The notes beneath the pieces were generated by a model. The model saw nothing but the letters and a program-made list of their open reading frames with translations. It was not told where the DNA came from and searched no databases. The translations under genes and the position numbers were made by a program. From JAJDIA01 sp031555735 (GTDB lineage Bacteria > Bacteroidota > Bacteroidia > Bacteroidales > Tannerellaceae): a stretch of 64,000 nucleotides of DNA. This document shows positions 26,545-35,406 of the stretch, piece after piece. The stretch's first letter is position 1; each line of letters starts with the position of its first letter. The stretch lies in the NCBI GenBank assembly GCA_031555735.1, contig JAVBUE010000003.1, positions 1 to 64,000 on the forward strand. The letters run 5' to 3'.

Positions 26545-28482
26545 TCACAACGTAAGCGATACGCCAGCCGTGAACCAACAGCCCGGTTGTTGGATGCCTC
26601 CGTAGTCGAAGTAGGTGGCGTTGAAGAGGTTGCTGGCGTCGGCGAAAAGGGAGTAGCGGTTTTCTTTCCAGCGCAGCCGCACGTCCACCAGGGCGAAGGG
26701 ATCGAAAGGGGTGGGCTTTCCCGAAACATGATCCACATACGTACCGGCACGGTCGTAAAACGTACAGTTCCAGGAGGCGGACAATTGCTGGAAAATCACC
26801 CGGTGATCCAGGTTTACATTCACCTTATGGTGCAGGTAATCCAAGGTGTAGGAAGTGGTTTGGGGCGCGTTCTCCTTATCCAGGTCGGTAAAGGTGTAGC
26901 CTACGCCTATAAACCGGATGAAGCGATGGGGGTGATAGGCGGATGGATTCCACCGACACGATATTTCGGTTCCCGCCGCGTTCACCCGGCTGTAATTCAG
27001 GCTTTTCGACGTATTGCTCCCTTCGGTATAGACCCAATCGATGCTGTTTGTGCCCTGACGGTAAAAGACGGTAGCCGTGGCCGTCCATTCCCCTTTGATC
27101 AGTTTGCCCCCGGCTTCATACACGATGGCTTCTTCGGGCTTCAGGTTTGGATTGGCTTCGTGTGTCGGACTTTTGTAGAATAAGTCGGTAAAAGTAGGCA
27201 GGCGCAACGACTGGTTGGCGGCGGCATAGACGATAAACGACGGACTAAGCTTGTAACGCACGTCGCCCGCCAGGCAGAACCTGTTCCCGAAATCATTGCT
27301 GTGATGGAACGAAACACCCGCATTCACACCCAGGTTCCCGTATTCGTAGCCGTGCGCCACCAGGCCGCGGACGATCGTTCTTCCCTTCTCCTTCGTAAAC
27401 AGGATATCCCCTTCGAAGGGAACCGGCTCGGGCGATTCCATCGGATCACCCAGCACATTGCTTCGGATATGTTCGTTACGCACTTCCGCGTTGACGGTTG
27501 TTTGTCCGATCCTGCTGCGGAGCAACAGGGTGGCTTCTCCGCCATTCAGTTTTGTTTGATGGTAATTATGCCCGGTGTACCAATCGGGCGCTTCGTTCCG
27601 GAACAGTTCAAAACGGTCGAAGTGAGTCCGGTGGTAGGCGGTGGCCGTCAGTTTGACGTTCCCGATCTCTTTCTTCCACCGCAGGCTACCTAATAAGGTA
27701 CGCGTGTAATCAAACTGGTCGGGATAGGTAAACGAATAAAAACCGCTTGCGCCATACGGTTTGTCCTGAAAACCGGCCTGCGCTTCCCAATCACCGATCG
27801 CAGACCGATACCGGGCAAAGCCATACAGGTTGGTTTGGCGGAAATCGGTGTTTTTCCGGTATCCGGTGCTTTGCCGGTAAGAGGCGGAGAAAAACGAGTA
27901 CCATTGATCGTTGCCTGCGGTGGCGCTGCCGAGGGCGTTCAGGTATCCATGCTGTCCCCCGGCACAGGAAAGGGTGGCCGTGTTGATGGGTAGGCTGCCG
28001 GTGGCGATGTTCAACGCCCCGCCAATAGCCCCTGCAGCGCTCAGCCCTTGCAGGATTTCAATTTTTCCAATGGAAGAGAGGTCGATCGGGATGTCTAAGG
28101 AGTAATGACCCGTCTGTGGGTCGCTGAAGTTAACACCGTTGAGAAGGATCTGGGTCTGGTCGAAATTGCCTCCGCGTACGGAGATGTCGGCCTGGGTGCT
28201 TAATGGGCCGCGTTGGCGTAAGTCGATGGAAGGAATGGTTCGTAACAGGTCGTTGAGGGTGGTCGAGGGCGCTCGATCAACTTCGGTACGGGTGACGGTA
28301 GCCAGCGTGCGCACTACATTGGGCAGGCCGTCTTCCCGTTGCGCGGTGACGACCACTTCGTCCAATTCCAGTTCACGCGTTAGCGACAGTGTGTCGGTTG
28401 TCTGTGCATGAGCTTTGCCTGTGAGTTGGGATACGATGCTCATCCCCACGCATAACACACCGATTTTAACTACCTTATGCAT
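26545..28482 (-). CDS. TonB-dependent outer-membrane receptor (BtuB-like)
   Basis: A 645-residue 22-stranded barrel receptor that imports a ligand using TonB energy. The signal peptide ends in GKAHAQ. The N-terminal Ton-box-like DEVVVTAQ is followed by the plug (LNDLLRTIPSIDLRQRG, ISVRGGNFDQTQILLNGV, IGKIEILQGLSAAGAIGGAL), and the protein ends in the barrel signature WFTAGVSLTL. Size and plug are like vitamin B12 or siderophore receptors rather than the 1000-residue SusC type, and no SusD partner is adjacent. The ligand is unknown. ATG 28482 (MHKVVK) is chosen because it yields a proper signal peptide and lies downstream of the promoter; the frame is open to 28635. Confidence 0.88.
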   Translation of the reverse strand: MHKVVKIGVLCVGMSIVSQLTGKAHAQTTDTLSLTRELELDEVVVTAQREDGLPNVVRTLATVTRTEVDRAPSTTLNDLLRTIPSIDLRQRGPLSTQADISVRGGNFDQTQILLNGVNFSDPQTGHYSLDIPIDLSSIGKIEILQGLSAAGAIGGALNIATGSLPINTATLSCAGGQHGYLNALGSATAGNDQWYSFFSASYRQSTGYRKNTDFRQTNLYGFARYRSAIGDWEAQAGFQDKPYGASGFYSFTYPDQFDYTRTLLGSLRWKKEIGNVKLTATAYHRTHFDRFELFRNEAPDWYTGHNYHQTKLNGGEATLLLRSRIGQTTVNAEVRNEHIRSNVLGDPMESPEPVPFEGDILFTKEKGRTIVRGLVAHGYEYGNLGVNAGVSFHHSNDFGNRFCLAGDVRYKLSPSFIVYAAANQSLRLPTFTDLFYKSPTHEANPNLKPEEAIVYEAGGKLIKGEWTATATVFYRQGTNSIDWVYTEGSNTSKSLNYSRVNAAGTEISCRWNPSAYHPHRFIRFIGVGYTFTDLDKENAPQTTSYTLDYLHHKVNVNLDHRVIFQQLSASWNCTFYDRAGTYVDHVSGKPTPFDPFALVDVRLRWKENRYSLFADASNLFNATYFDYGGIQQPGCWFTAGVSLTL

Positions 28483-28578
28483 CGAGTTGAACGCGGCATA
28501 AGGTTTGCGGTTCCATCTGTGGAAACAGATAGCCTCCTTTCTTTGGTTGCATGTGTACATAACTATACTATTTAATAC

Positions 28579-28600
28579 ATAAAAAGCCGGATACCTCCGG
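28579..28600 (-). promoter_or_regulatory. Terminator-like hairpin in the receptor leader
   Basis: On the minus strand GCCGGA-GGTA-TCCGGC followed by TTTTT lies about 15-35 bases after the -7 box and about 100 bases before the start codon. This is the shape of an intrinsic terminator inside a 5' leader, so expression may be attenuated. No cobalamin-riboswitch box is recognisable. Confidence 0.5.
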
Positions 28601-28613
28601 CGATAAACGGGAA

Positions 28614-28621
28614 CAAAGATA
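28614..28621 (-). promoter_or_regulatory. -7 promoter box for the TonB-dependent receptor
   Basis: CAAAGATA on the plus strand is TATCTTTG on the minus strand. It implies a 5' leader of about 125 bases. Confidence 0.6.
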
Positions 28622-28724
28622 GATGCTTCATGCACTGAAAATTACTCTTTTTATGGAAAAATCATCGGAATCCTCAAAAAAAAATAAAACAATGCGATTT
28701 CTTTGGCGACAGAAAAATATGCGA

Positions 28725-28732
28725 TAACTTTG
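28725..28732 (+). promoter_or_regulatory. -7 promoter box for the DUF3575-DUF5119 pair
   Basis: TAACTTTG matches TAnnTTTG. It falls within the longest open frame from 28703 and so supports the later start at 28778. Confidence 0.6.
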
Positions 28733-28777
28733 CACCCGACTTGTGTGAAAAGTATCAGGAAATGGCCAAAAAACGTA

Positions 28778-29509
28778 ATGACCGTGTTAAAATTCTCAGT
28801 TATAACATTACTTATTTTCTTCTTCTGCTTTGTATCGTTGCATTCGGTGTGCGCGATGCCAGGTACGATAGATGCCTCGCCGGCTGATTCCATTCGAAGG
28901 CGCGATGCAATCCCTGATTCATTAGCCCGCTCTGTTGCTCCCCGTTACCTGGCATTGAAGACGAACCTGCTTTACGACATGGTGGGGGTTGCCAATTTGG
29001 GTGTTGAGCTGCCGATCGGTCGCCGCTGGTCGGTCGAAGGGGATGTGGCCTTTGCCTACTGGCGCACCTCCAACCATCTCTATGCCTTGCAGACGCTCGA
29101 CTATGGTCTTACTACGCGCTACTGGTTGCCTGCCGGATACAAACGCCGCCACCGCAATCCCGCATGGGACAAACCGTTGAGGGGCGTTAACATTGGTGTG
29201 TATGGCCGCTACTGGCAGCGTTTCGAAGCACAGTGGAAAGACGGTATCCAGAGCGATGCCGCCTGGTCGGCAGGTATCACCACCGGTTATGCTTTCCCCA
29301 TCGGGCGTCACTTCACGCTCGAAGCGGGTATCGCGGCAGGGTATTTGTCCACTTCACAGTATCGAACTTACGATCGTCCGCAGTACGACAGTGAAGGTAA
29401 CTATCATCTCATGTGGAACGAAACCGGCGTATGGGGCGGCTTGGCGCTTACGCGTGTAAACTTCTCGTTCGTATGGCTCATCCAAACAGGAAAGGGAGGG
29501 AAGCGATGA
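28778..29509 (+). CDS. DUF3575 domain outer-membrane protein of a fimbrial locus
   Basis: A 243-residue exported protein. A long hydrophobic signal segment (LKFSVITLLIFFFCFVSLH) is followed by the DUF3575 start LALKTNLLYDMVGVANLGVELPIG. Aromatic- and Gly-rich alternating stretches indicate a small outer-membrane beta-barrel. DUF3575 genes commonly head Bacteroidales fimbriae (Fim/Mfa) loci. ATG 28778 (MTVLKF) is chosen because the promoter lies at 28725-28732. The stop overlaps the next start as ATGA. The exact role in fimbria assembly is not established. Confidence 0.82.
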   Translation: MTVLKFSVITLLIFFFCFVSLHSVCAMPGTIDASPADSIRRRDAIPDSLARSVAPRYLALKTNLLYDMVGVANLGVELPIGRRWSVEGDVAFAYWRTSNHLYALQTLDYGLTTRYWLPAGYKRRHRNPAWDKPLRGVNIGVYGRYWQRFEAQWKDGIQSDAAWSAGITTGYAFPIGRHFTLEAGIAAGYLSTSQYRTYDRPQYDSEGNYHLMWNETGVWGGLALTRVNFSFVWLIQTGKGGKR

Positions 29510-30567
29510 CGTTCCGTTCCTGCCTGCCCGTGCTTGTTGCTCTGTTTGCCATGCTTGGCGGTTGTACCGAGCAGCGTGATCTCGACGTGGTGTCGAACCC
29601 GCTTGTCAAACTTACCTGCGACTGGAGTCGCGCCCGCCTCAACCCGGATATATGGACCGTGATGTTTTACCCGGACAACAGCGCGTCTGCCCGTCAGTTT
29701 GTGATGGATCGTCCCGTGGACACGTTGCAACTGGCCGCAGGGAGTTACCGTACGCTGATCATCAACGGTACGTTGGGTAGCGGGATCGATTATGTCCGTT
29801 TCCGGGGTACCGACAACTATGATACCTTCGAAGCCCTCGCCAGCACGGCGGAGGTGAAGGCGAACGGCGAAATCGTGGTGAACGAGCCGGATACCCTTGC
29901 CGGTACCGCCTTCCCGCGGAGTATCACCGGCGAGAGGGCTTTTGTCACCAAGTACATCAACGGCCGGTTGCAACCGGGTGATACCCGTCACTATGTGTCT
30001 GATTCCATCGAATATGTCCCCTGCCGGTTGGTCTATCGGATCCGTGTGATAGTGGATATTACCAATATGAACTATCTCAAACCTGCCCGCGCCGTCACGG
30101 GTGATGTGCATGGACTTGCCGGTGGTGTAATGGTTGCCTCGCGCATGCCTACACACGCGCCTGTCGTTTATTTGCTATCGTTTCCGAATACCAACGCATC
30201 GTCGGCCACGGAGGGCACAATTGAAACGGCTTTCGCCTCCTTTGGCCCGCCGCTGGACTTGTCGGAGCCGAGGGATTATTATGTGGATCTTGCTTTTGTG
30301 CTGACGAACAACCGTACCTACCGTTTCGATGCAAACGTATCTGACCAGGTAGCCGTCATTGCAGCACAAATCAAAGACCGTATCGACCGCGGCGTATGCG
30401 ACGCCGGCCTGAACCTGGAACTTCGCTTGTCGGTGACACTTCCTGTGCCCGACCCGAACCCGAACCCTGATCCGAACCCCGACCCCAACGGAGGTGGAGG
30501 AGGCAAAGACGACGATATCAACGTCGATCCCTGGGAAGATGACAAGAAACAGGATATTTTTCTGTGA
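29506..30567 (+). CDS. DUF5119 lipoprotein of a fimbrial locus
   Basis: A 353-residue lipoprotein. The signal sequence ends in the lipobox AMLGGC (C19). The body (LVKLTCDWSRA, DNSASARQFVMDRPVDTLQL, LPAGSYRTLI-like) fits DUF5119, a Mfa2/FimB-like family seen with fimbrillins, so an anchor or accessory fimbrial subunit is likely. The C-terminus has a Pro-Asn-Asp repeat (PDPNPNPDPNPDPN), five glycines and an acidic tail, probably a flexible linker. It is translationally coupled to the DUF3575 gene (ATGA). Confidence 0.78.
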   Translation: MTFRSCLPVLVALFAMLGGCTEQRDLDVVSNPLVKLTCDWSRARLNPDIWTVMFYPDNSASARQFVMDRPVDTLQLAAGSYRTLIINGTLGSGIDYVRFRGTDNYDTFEALASTAEVKANGEIVVNEPDTLAGTAFPRSITGERAFVTKYINGRLQPGDTRHYVSDSIEYVPCRLVYRIRVIVDITNMNYLKPARAVTGDVHGLAGGVMVASRMPTHAPVVYLLSFPNTNASSATEGTIETAFASFGPPLDLSEPRDYYVDLAFVLTNNRTYRFDANVSDQVAVIAAQIKDRIDRGVCDAGLNLELRLSVTLPVPDPNPNPDPNPDPNGGGGGKDDDINVDPWEDDKKQDIFL

Positions 30568-30626
30568 AAAATCATTAACCGGATGAACAAATAAGTGTTT
30601 TGGATGTTTTTTAGCCGCAAAATAAG

Positions 30627-30634
30627 TAATTTTG
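30627..30634 (+). promoter_or_regulatory. -7 promoter box for the fimbrillin gene
   Basis: TAATTTTG matches TAnnTTTG and lies 53 bases before the start, so the fimbrillin can be transcribed separately from the two genes before it. Confidence 0.6.
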
Positions 30635-30686
30635 TCGAATCAAAGCATTACTAAACAGATTTTTTAACAATTCTCAATTTATTTAG

Positions 30687-31769
30687 ATGAAAAAGAAAAT
30701 GTTCGCACTGACATCAGTGCTATTCGCAACTATGATGATGATTAGCTGCTCTCAAGAAGAAGTGATTAGTAAAAACAACGAAGGTCTGACACCGTTGAAG
30801 TTTAAGGTGAGTACAGGGAAAACTACAAGGGCGAACTACAAGAACGCGAATGAGATAGAATCCCTTTATGATAAGACCATAACTGTTCTAGTTCAGGATG
30901 GAGATGGTGAATCCATTGATTTGACTTACAATGATGCTACATCTTTTGGAACAACAGACGTTTTTTATCTTGTTCCGACTAATGATGGAAGCGCGACTAC
31001 AGTAACGACTTATTTGGATGTCAATGCTTCAACTCCCATCGAATTATATCTTCCGGCTGATGGGACGACGGTTTATTTTGTGGCATTAGCAAATTCTGAT
31101 CCTACTGTAGATTTAAGTGTAATAGGAGCAATTACTGATGGGTCAAAAGTAACAATATCTAATTATACAAATACCCCGCAAGGAGATATGCTTTGCGCAT
31201 ATGCTGGCCCTATTACATACAATGGAACCTCTACATCCATAATACTCAATTTTTGCCATGCCTCTGCACAATTACTGTTTGGCGTTGATAAAAATGCAGA
31301 TGGGCCGGAAGACATAACGATTAATTCATTAACAGTTAATGTCCCTGCCACTGCGAACCTGGCTTTTTCAGGAACCAGTTTTACCTATGATGATCATAGT
31401 ATGACTAATGCTGCTTATACGAATGACGATATAGCATTTGATGATTCGGAAAATACTTCATCCGCGTCAGGAAATACAAATGAATTTGCGTCTTTATATG
31501 TTTTGCCGGGTAGTGTAGATCAAACTTGGACTGTAACGATAGACTATTCAATTAGCAATGAAGATAATATTGTTCGAACTGGTGAGAAGACGATCCCATT
31601 TTCCAGTTTCCCAGGAATATCTGAATGGTCATCAAGCATGAGGTATAAGTATATCTTCAAACCTACTCCAGTTGTGTCTTCAAGTGGATGGACATGGAGC
31701 GTGGCTGTATCCGGAACTGAATGGACGGATTCCAGTGACAGTTCTATCGAACCGGATACTCAACCATAA
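30687..31769 (+). CDS. Fimbrillin-family lipoprotein (Mfa1/FimA-like)
   Basis: A 360-residue probable structural or tip fimbrial subunit. Signal peptide with lipobox MISC (C21). The sequence SKNNEGLTPLKFKVSTGKTTRA followed by beta-rich repeats is the typical fimbrillin layout, in which an arginine-gingipain-like protease cuts after Arg in the TTRA region before polymerisation. The coding sequence is clearly more AT-rich than its neighbours, suggesting transfer or diversifying selection on a surface antigen. The C-terminus is Ser/Asp-rich (TDSSDSSIEPDTQP). Confidence 0.8.
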   Translation: MKKKMFALTSVLFATMMMISCSQEEVISKNNEGLTPLKFKVSTGKTTRANYKNANEIESLYDKTITVLVQDGDGESIDLTYNDATSFGTTDVFYLVPTNDGSATTVTTYLDVNASTPIELYLPADGTTVYFVALANSDPTVDLSVIGAITDGSKVTISNYTNTPQGDMLCAYAGPITYNGTSTSIILNFCHASAQLLFGVDKNADGPEDITINSLTVNVPATANLAFSGTSFTYDDHSMTNAAYTNDDIAFDDSENTSSASGNTNEFASLYVLPGSVDQTWTVTIDYSISNEDNIVRTGEKTIPFSSFPGISEWSSSMRYKYIFKPTPVVSSSGWTWSVAVSGTEWTDSSDSSIEPDTQP

Positions 31770-31823
31770 TAATTTTAATAACGATGATCATTGTTGGGGT
31801 TTCCCCGAAATGATAAAACACTA

Positions 31824-31852
31824 TCAATGCGAGGCTATCGGCCTCGCATTGA
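31824..31852 (+). terminator. Perfect hairpin between fimbrillin and the glycan operon
   Basis: TCAATGCGAGGC (31824-31835) pairs perfectly with GCCTCGCATTGA (31841-31852) around a 5-base loop. It has no U-tract and ends 17 bases before the next start codon, so it could also be a regulatory leader hairpin. Confidence 0.55.
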
Positions 31853-31869
31853 TGTTATAGAAAGGGTTT

Positions 31870-33750
31870 ATGTCAGAATTGATCGTTTATTTTCTTATTG
31901 CGGCAGGTATGGTAGTGACATCATACCTGTTTGGGCATTTCGTAATGCTCTTTGCGGATAACGATGATGAACAATATGCTTTTGCATACACGTTCCGCCG
32001 TTTATCGCTGGGAGGGATACTGATTGTTACGATTTATGCTTTGGCCAATTGTGCAGGTGTTACAATTCTCGCAGGAGTTCTTCCTTTACTGTTGTTGGGC
32101 ATCCGTTTTAGGCTGATTCACTGGCGCAAGATCAGAGTTACTTTTGCTCCTGTTCTGCTGATTTACGGAGTATTTGTCTTGCTGATACTGATGAAGTTCT
32201 TTGCCGGATATGATTTGGCTGGCAATCTATATTCGTTGCATTTCGACCATTCGTTCTATGCTGCCCTGGCAGATTACGTTGGTAACAGTGGGATCGAATC
32301 AGTTAATATTGAACAGATGTATCCAGCTTTGCAAAGTCCAACAATCTATCATTGGTTTGATGTTCATTTTGCGGCTTTGATAGGTAAGGTGTCCGGCAAT
32401 TTCTATCATGCAAGGCTCTTTGTGATCCTTCCATTGACTGCCGGCATCGCGCTTTTGGCTATTGCCACTGTTATCGAAAAATATGTTGGAAGAGATGGGA
32501 AGACACCCTGGCTCGCATTTCTCGTGTTTTTCTTACCCGTCTTGTTGCTGAGTATTATAGAAGGCAAATATGATTTTGCAACCCTTCCGTTTCACGATGT
32601 GATATCTGAAAAGATCTATGTGATGATATGCCTGGTTGCATGGGTTATTCTTTCGAAAAATAAAATACTGCCTCTGATCGTGGTTGGATTGCTTGTGTCT
32701 TCGGCTGCACCTGCCTTATTTGGGAGTGCTTCCATTGTCTTGATTTTCCGATTTTGGAGCGAAAGGAGTAATGTCGAATATTGGAAGAATGTTGCGGCGG
32801 TAGTTTTCGGTGCGTTATGGTGTGTGGCATTCTATACATTGACAGCAAAAGAAAATCCTTATTTTATCCATAACCTGTCCATAGAGCAACAAATAAGTAA
32901 AGCCTTCTCCGAATTCACACTCCCGCTTGCCACAGAGACAGCAGAAGTGTTCGTGGAACGGACGACGCTTAACTTAGCCCTCTGTTTGCTCTTGTTTGCA
33001 TTATTGGGTAAAGAAGAACGTAGCAGTATGATATCCCTGATCAAAGAAAACGGAGTGCTGCTACTGGCGATTCCCGCCGGATTGGTGTTTGCCTGCCCGT
33101 TGTGGTTTATGCGTGATGCGATGCAATTGGCTACCGAGATGAGTGTCCCGGTTGCGTTTGTGGGTCATGGTGTTCTTTTTGCTATGTTAATTACCAACAG
33201 CCGAATGCCAAGAAAGATCGCGGCAGGTGTGATTATTGCTGCCGGTATCGTAGTGGGTGGATTCTATGGAAATACGTTAAGAGGGAATCGGTTGGATGCT
33301 GACTTTACCCGTAAAATAACGGCAGTAGATGGACCTGTTGTCTGGGTAGATACGCCTGAGCGCAGAGAAAACGGTAATGAATATGTGCGCGATGTGAACT
33401 ATATTGTACCCTTTTCGGTGGTTCGTCGCCTGCGGAACGACTATTTCCCCATCAGACTCGATGTATATGATATCGCTTATGATCCTAAAGATATGCGTGA
33501 CTACGCCGTCCTCGCCTCCATCGAAAACTCAACCTTCTACCGTTGGGTGGAATCCCGGCAGATTCCGATGAAAGAACTCCGCAATGCGCAGACACGATTT
33601 ATTAAGGAAAATAACATCCATTACGTGATCACACCAAGTGATGATCTGTGGATAAACGGCAGGGGGTTCCGAATAGAAGAAAGAACAGCATTGAATTCAA
33701 GAGGTTATACCCTTTTCAAAATAAGCTATGATAACGATCCCATTCAATAA
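31870..33750 (+). CDS. Polytopic membrane protein, possible GT-C glycosyltransferase
   Basis: A 626-residue protein. About 13 hydrophobic helices span residues 1-470, followed by a soluble C-terminal part of about 150 residues. The long first loop contains NLYSLHFDHSFYAALADYV, where acidic and histidine residues resemble the D/E-containing first loop of GT-C enzymes that use polyprenyl-phosphate sugars. I do not recognise a specific family, and a flippase or polymerase is also possible. It overlaps the aminotransferase gene by 23 bases and heads the seven-gene glycan operon. The gene is AT-rich relative to the chromosomal background. Confidence 0.6.
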   Translation: MSELIVYFLIAAGMVVTSYLFGHFVMLFADNDDEQYAFAYTFRRLSLGGILIVTIYALANCAGVTILAGVLPLLLLGIRFRLIHWRKIRVTFAPVLLIYGVFVLLILMKFFAGYDLAGNLYSLHFDHSFYAALADYVGNSGIESVNIEQMYPALQSPTIYHWFDVHFAALIGKVSGNFYHARLFVILPLTAGIALLAIATVIEKYVGRDGKTPWLAFLVFFLPVLLLSIIEGKYDFATLPFHDVISEKIYVMICLVAWVILSKNKILPLIVVGLLVSSAAPALFGSASIVLIFRFWSERSNVEYWKNVAAVVFGALWCVAFYTLTAKENPYFIHNLSIEQQISKAFSEFTLPLATETAEVFVERTTLNLALCLLLFALLGKEERSSMISLIKENGVLLLAIPAGLVFACPLWFMRDAMQLATEMSVPVAFVGHGVLFAMLITNSRMPRKIAAGVIIAAGIVVGGFYGNTLRGNRLDADFTRKITAVDGPVVWVDTPERRENGNEYVRDVNYIVPFSVVRRLRNDYFPIRLDVYDIAYDPKDMRDYAVLASIENSTFYRWVESRQIPMKELRNAQTRFIKENNIHYVITPSDDLWINGRGFRIEERTALNSRGYTLFKISYDNDPIQ

Positions 33751-34822
33751 GCCCTACGTGTCCGGTTATGAATACAAGTTCATTACCGAGGCGGTGCAGA
33801 TGGGGAAGCTCTCTGCCGATGGGCATTTTACGCGTATGTGCAACGATCTGCTTGAGAAGTACCTGGGTTTTAAACGGGCGCTGACTACGACAAACTGTAC
33901 GTCGGCTTTGGAAATGGCTGCCCTCTTATGCAACATCCGGTATGGAGATGAGGTCATTGTCCCTTCCTTTACCTTCGTCTCTTCCGCCCTTGCTTTTGCC
34001 AAGTTCGGGGCAACGATCCGGTTTGTGGATTCGCAGGCAAGCCATCCCAATATGGATGCTTCCCTGATCGAAGGACTGATTACTCCCCGTACAAAGGCCA
34101 TCGTGGTGGTGCATTACAATGGAGTGCGATGTGAAATGGAACGCATCTGCGCGCTTGCACGTACCTATAATATATATGTGGTAGAGGATGCCGCGCACGG
34201 GGTGACATCGCCCGAACTGGGACATAGTGGTGATCTGGCTTGTTATTCCTTTCATGAAACGAAGAATATCCAGTGTGGCGAAGGAGGGTTACTCGGCGTA
34301 AACAATGCCGCGATGGTTACCCGCGCCGAACAGTTATGGCTGAAAGGTACCAACCGACTTGATTTCGAACGCGGACAGACACCTCTTTATGAATGGACGG
34401 ATACGGGTGGCGCTTATGCCATGCCCGAACTGAGTGCGGCTTTTCTGTGGGGACAGTTCAAGGCGGGGGAACATATCGTAGCCCGGCGCCATGAACAGTG
34501 GAACCGCTATTATGCCAACCTGCAGGGAGTCTCTCCGGAACGGCCGATGGGGCAGGGAAGTAATCATATCTTCTACTTAGTATGTAAAGACCGGGAAAAC
34601 CGCGACAGCCTGATCGCCCATTTAGCCGCCAACGGGGTATATGCGCCTTTCCATTATCATGCCCTGCACAATAGCCTGTTCGGGAAACGTTTTGCGGATA
34701 ACCGGGAACTGCCCCATGCCATACGCTTCTCGGACTGTTTGCTGCGATTGCCCTTGTTTCACGAACTGACAGATAACCAGATTGATTATGTGTCTGAATT
34801 GATCCAAATTTTTAGCAAGTGA
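33728..34822 (+). CDS. dTDP-4-keto-6-deoxyhexose aminotransferase (WecE/RffA-like)
   Basis: A 364-residue DegT/DnrJ/EryC1/StrS-family PLP enzyme. The whole length aligns with E. coli WecE: the start IPFNKPYVSG, TTNCTSALEMAALL, VPSFTFVSSALAF, VVEDAAHGV, the lysine segment SFHETKNIQCGEGG, and the C-terminal FHYHALHNS. The expected reaction is transamination of dTDP-4-keto-6-deoxyglucose with glutamate to give a 4-amino-4,6-dideoxyhexose. The genes making the dTDP-keto sugar are not in this window. It overlaps the gene before by 23 bases and the GTG start of the gene after. Confidence 0.88.
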   Translation: MITIPFNKPYVSGYEYKFITEAVQMGKLSADGHFTRMCNDLLEKYLGFKRALTTTNCTSALEMAALLCNIRYGDEVIVPSFTFVSSALAFAKFGATIRFVDSQASHPNMDASLIEGLITPRTKAIVVVHYNGVRCEMERICALARTYNIYVVEDAAHGVTSPELGHSGDLACYSFHETKNIQCGEGGLLGVNNAAMVTRAEQLWLKGTNRLDFERGQTPLYEWTDTGGAYAMPELSAAFLWGQFKAGEHIVARRHEQWNRYYANLQGVSPERPMGQGSNHIFYLVCKDRENRDSLIAHLAANGVYAPFHYHALHNSLFGKRFADNRELPHAIRFSDCLLRLPLFHELTDNQIDYVSELIQIFSK

Positions 34823-35406
34823 TTTCAATCGTTTCACCGGTATATATGGCCGGCAACATTGTGGACGAATTGGTACGAAGACTAACCAACGCGCTCACTC
34901 CCCTGGGCAGGTATGAGATTATTCTGATCGACGACTGCTCGGACGACGATTCCTGGGAACGGCTACAGGCACAACAGGGAATTACCGTCTTGCGTAACGA
35001 ACAGAACATCGGGCAGCATGCAACGATCCGGCGAGGCGTTTCACTTGTCAAGGGCGATTGGATCGTGGTGCTGGATTGCGACCTGCAAGACAACCCTGCC
35101 GATATTCCCCGCCTGTATGCGAAGGCTCTCGAAGGGTATGATATCGTATATGCCCGTCGCCTCCATATCAAGCAACATCCCCTGCGCCGCTTCTTTGCCG
35201 TAACTTTTCATAAACTATATTCACTGCGTATAGGTTTTCATACAGATCCCGCCATTGCCAACTTCGCCATCTACCGCAAAGGGTATTATGGGCGCAATGA
35301 TTGCCGCATAGGAGTGATTGATGTGGAGCATAACGAACGGTATGCCGGCCATTCAAGCTACACGCCGTGGAAATTAATTCAACACTTTTTTAGACTAATG
35401 CGATGA
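34819..35406 (+). CDS. Short glycosyltransferase family 2 (polyprenyl-phosphate sugar synthase-like)
   Basis: A 195-residue GT2. ISIVSPVYMAGNIVDELVRR, ILIDDCSDDDSW and VVLDCDLQDNPADIPRLY are the motifs of the DPM1/ArnC/GtrB branch, which loads a sugar on polyprenyl phosphate. The ending VEHNERYAGHSSYTPWKL is the normal end of the catalytic domain, but the segment between FAIYRKGYYG and this motif is about 25-30 residues shorter than usual, and no membrane anchor follows. The start is GTG, overlapping the previous stop; the stop overlaps the next start (ATGA). It may be internally deleted. Confidence 0.78.
   Translation: MISIVSPVYMAGNIVDELVRRLTNALTPLGRYEIILIDDCSDDDSWERLQAQQGITVLRNEQNIGQHATIRRGVSLVKGDWIVVLDCDLQDNPADIPRLYAKALEGYDIVYARRLHIKQHPLRRFFAVTFHKLYSLRIGFHTDPAIANFAIYRKGYYGRNDCRIGVIDVEHNERYAGHSSYTPWKLIQHFFRLMR

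Noticed and set aside
28483..28613. Cobalamin riboswitch upstream of the BtuB-like receptor
   Set aside because: The leader is only about 125 bases and has no B12-box-like GCCACTG segment; only a short terminator-like hairpin is seen.
31824..31852. Ribosome-binding regulatory hairpin proven for the 31870 gene
   Set aside because: The hairpin is clear, but position alone cannot separate a terminator from a leader element, so it is listed only as a probable terminator.
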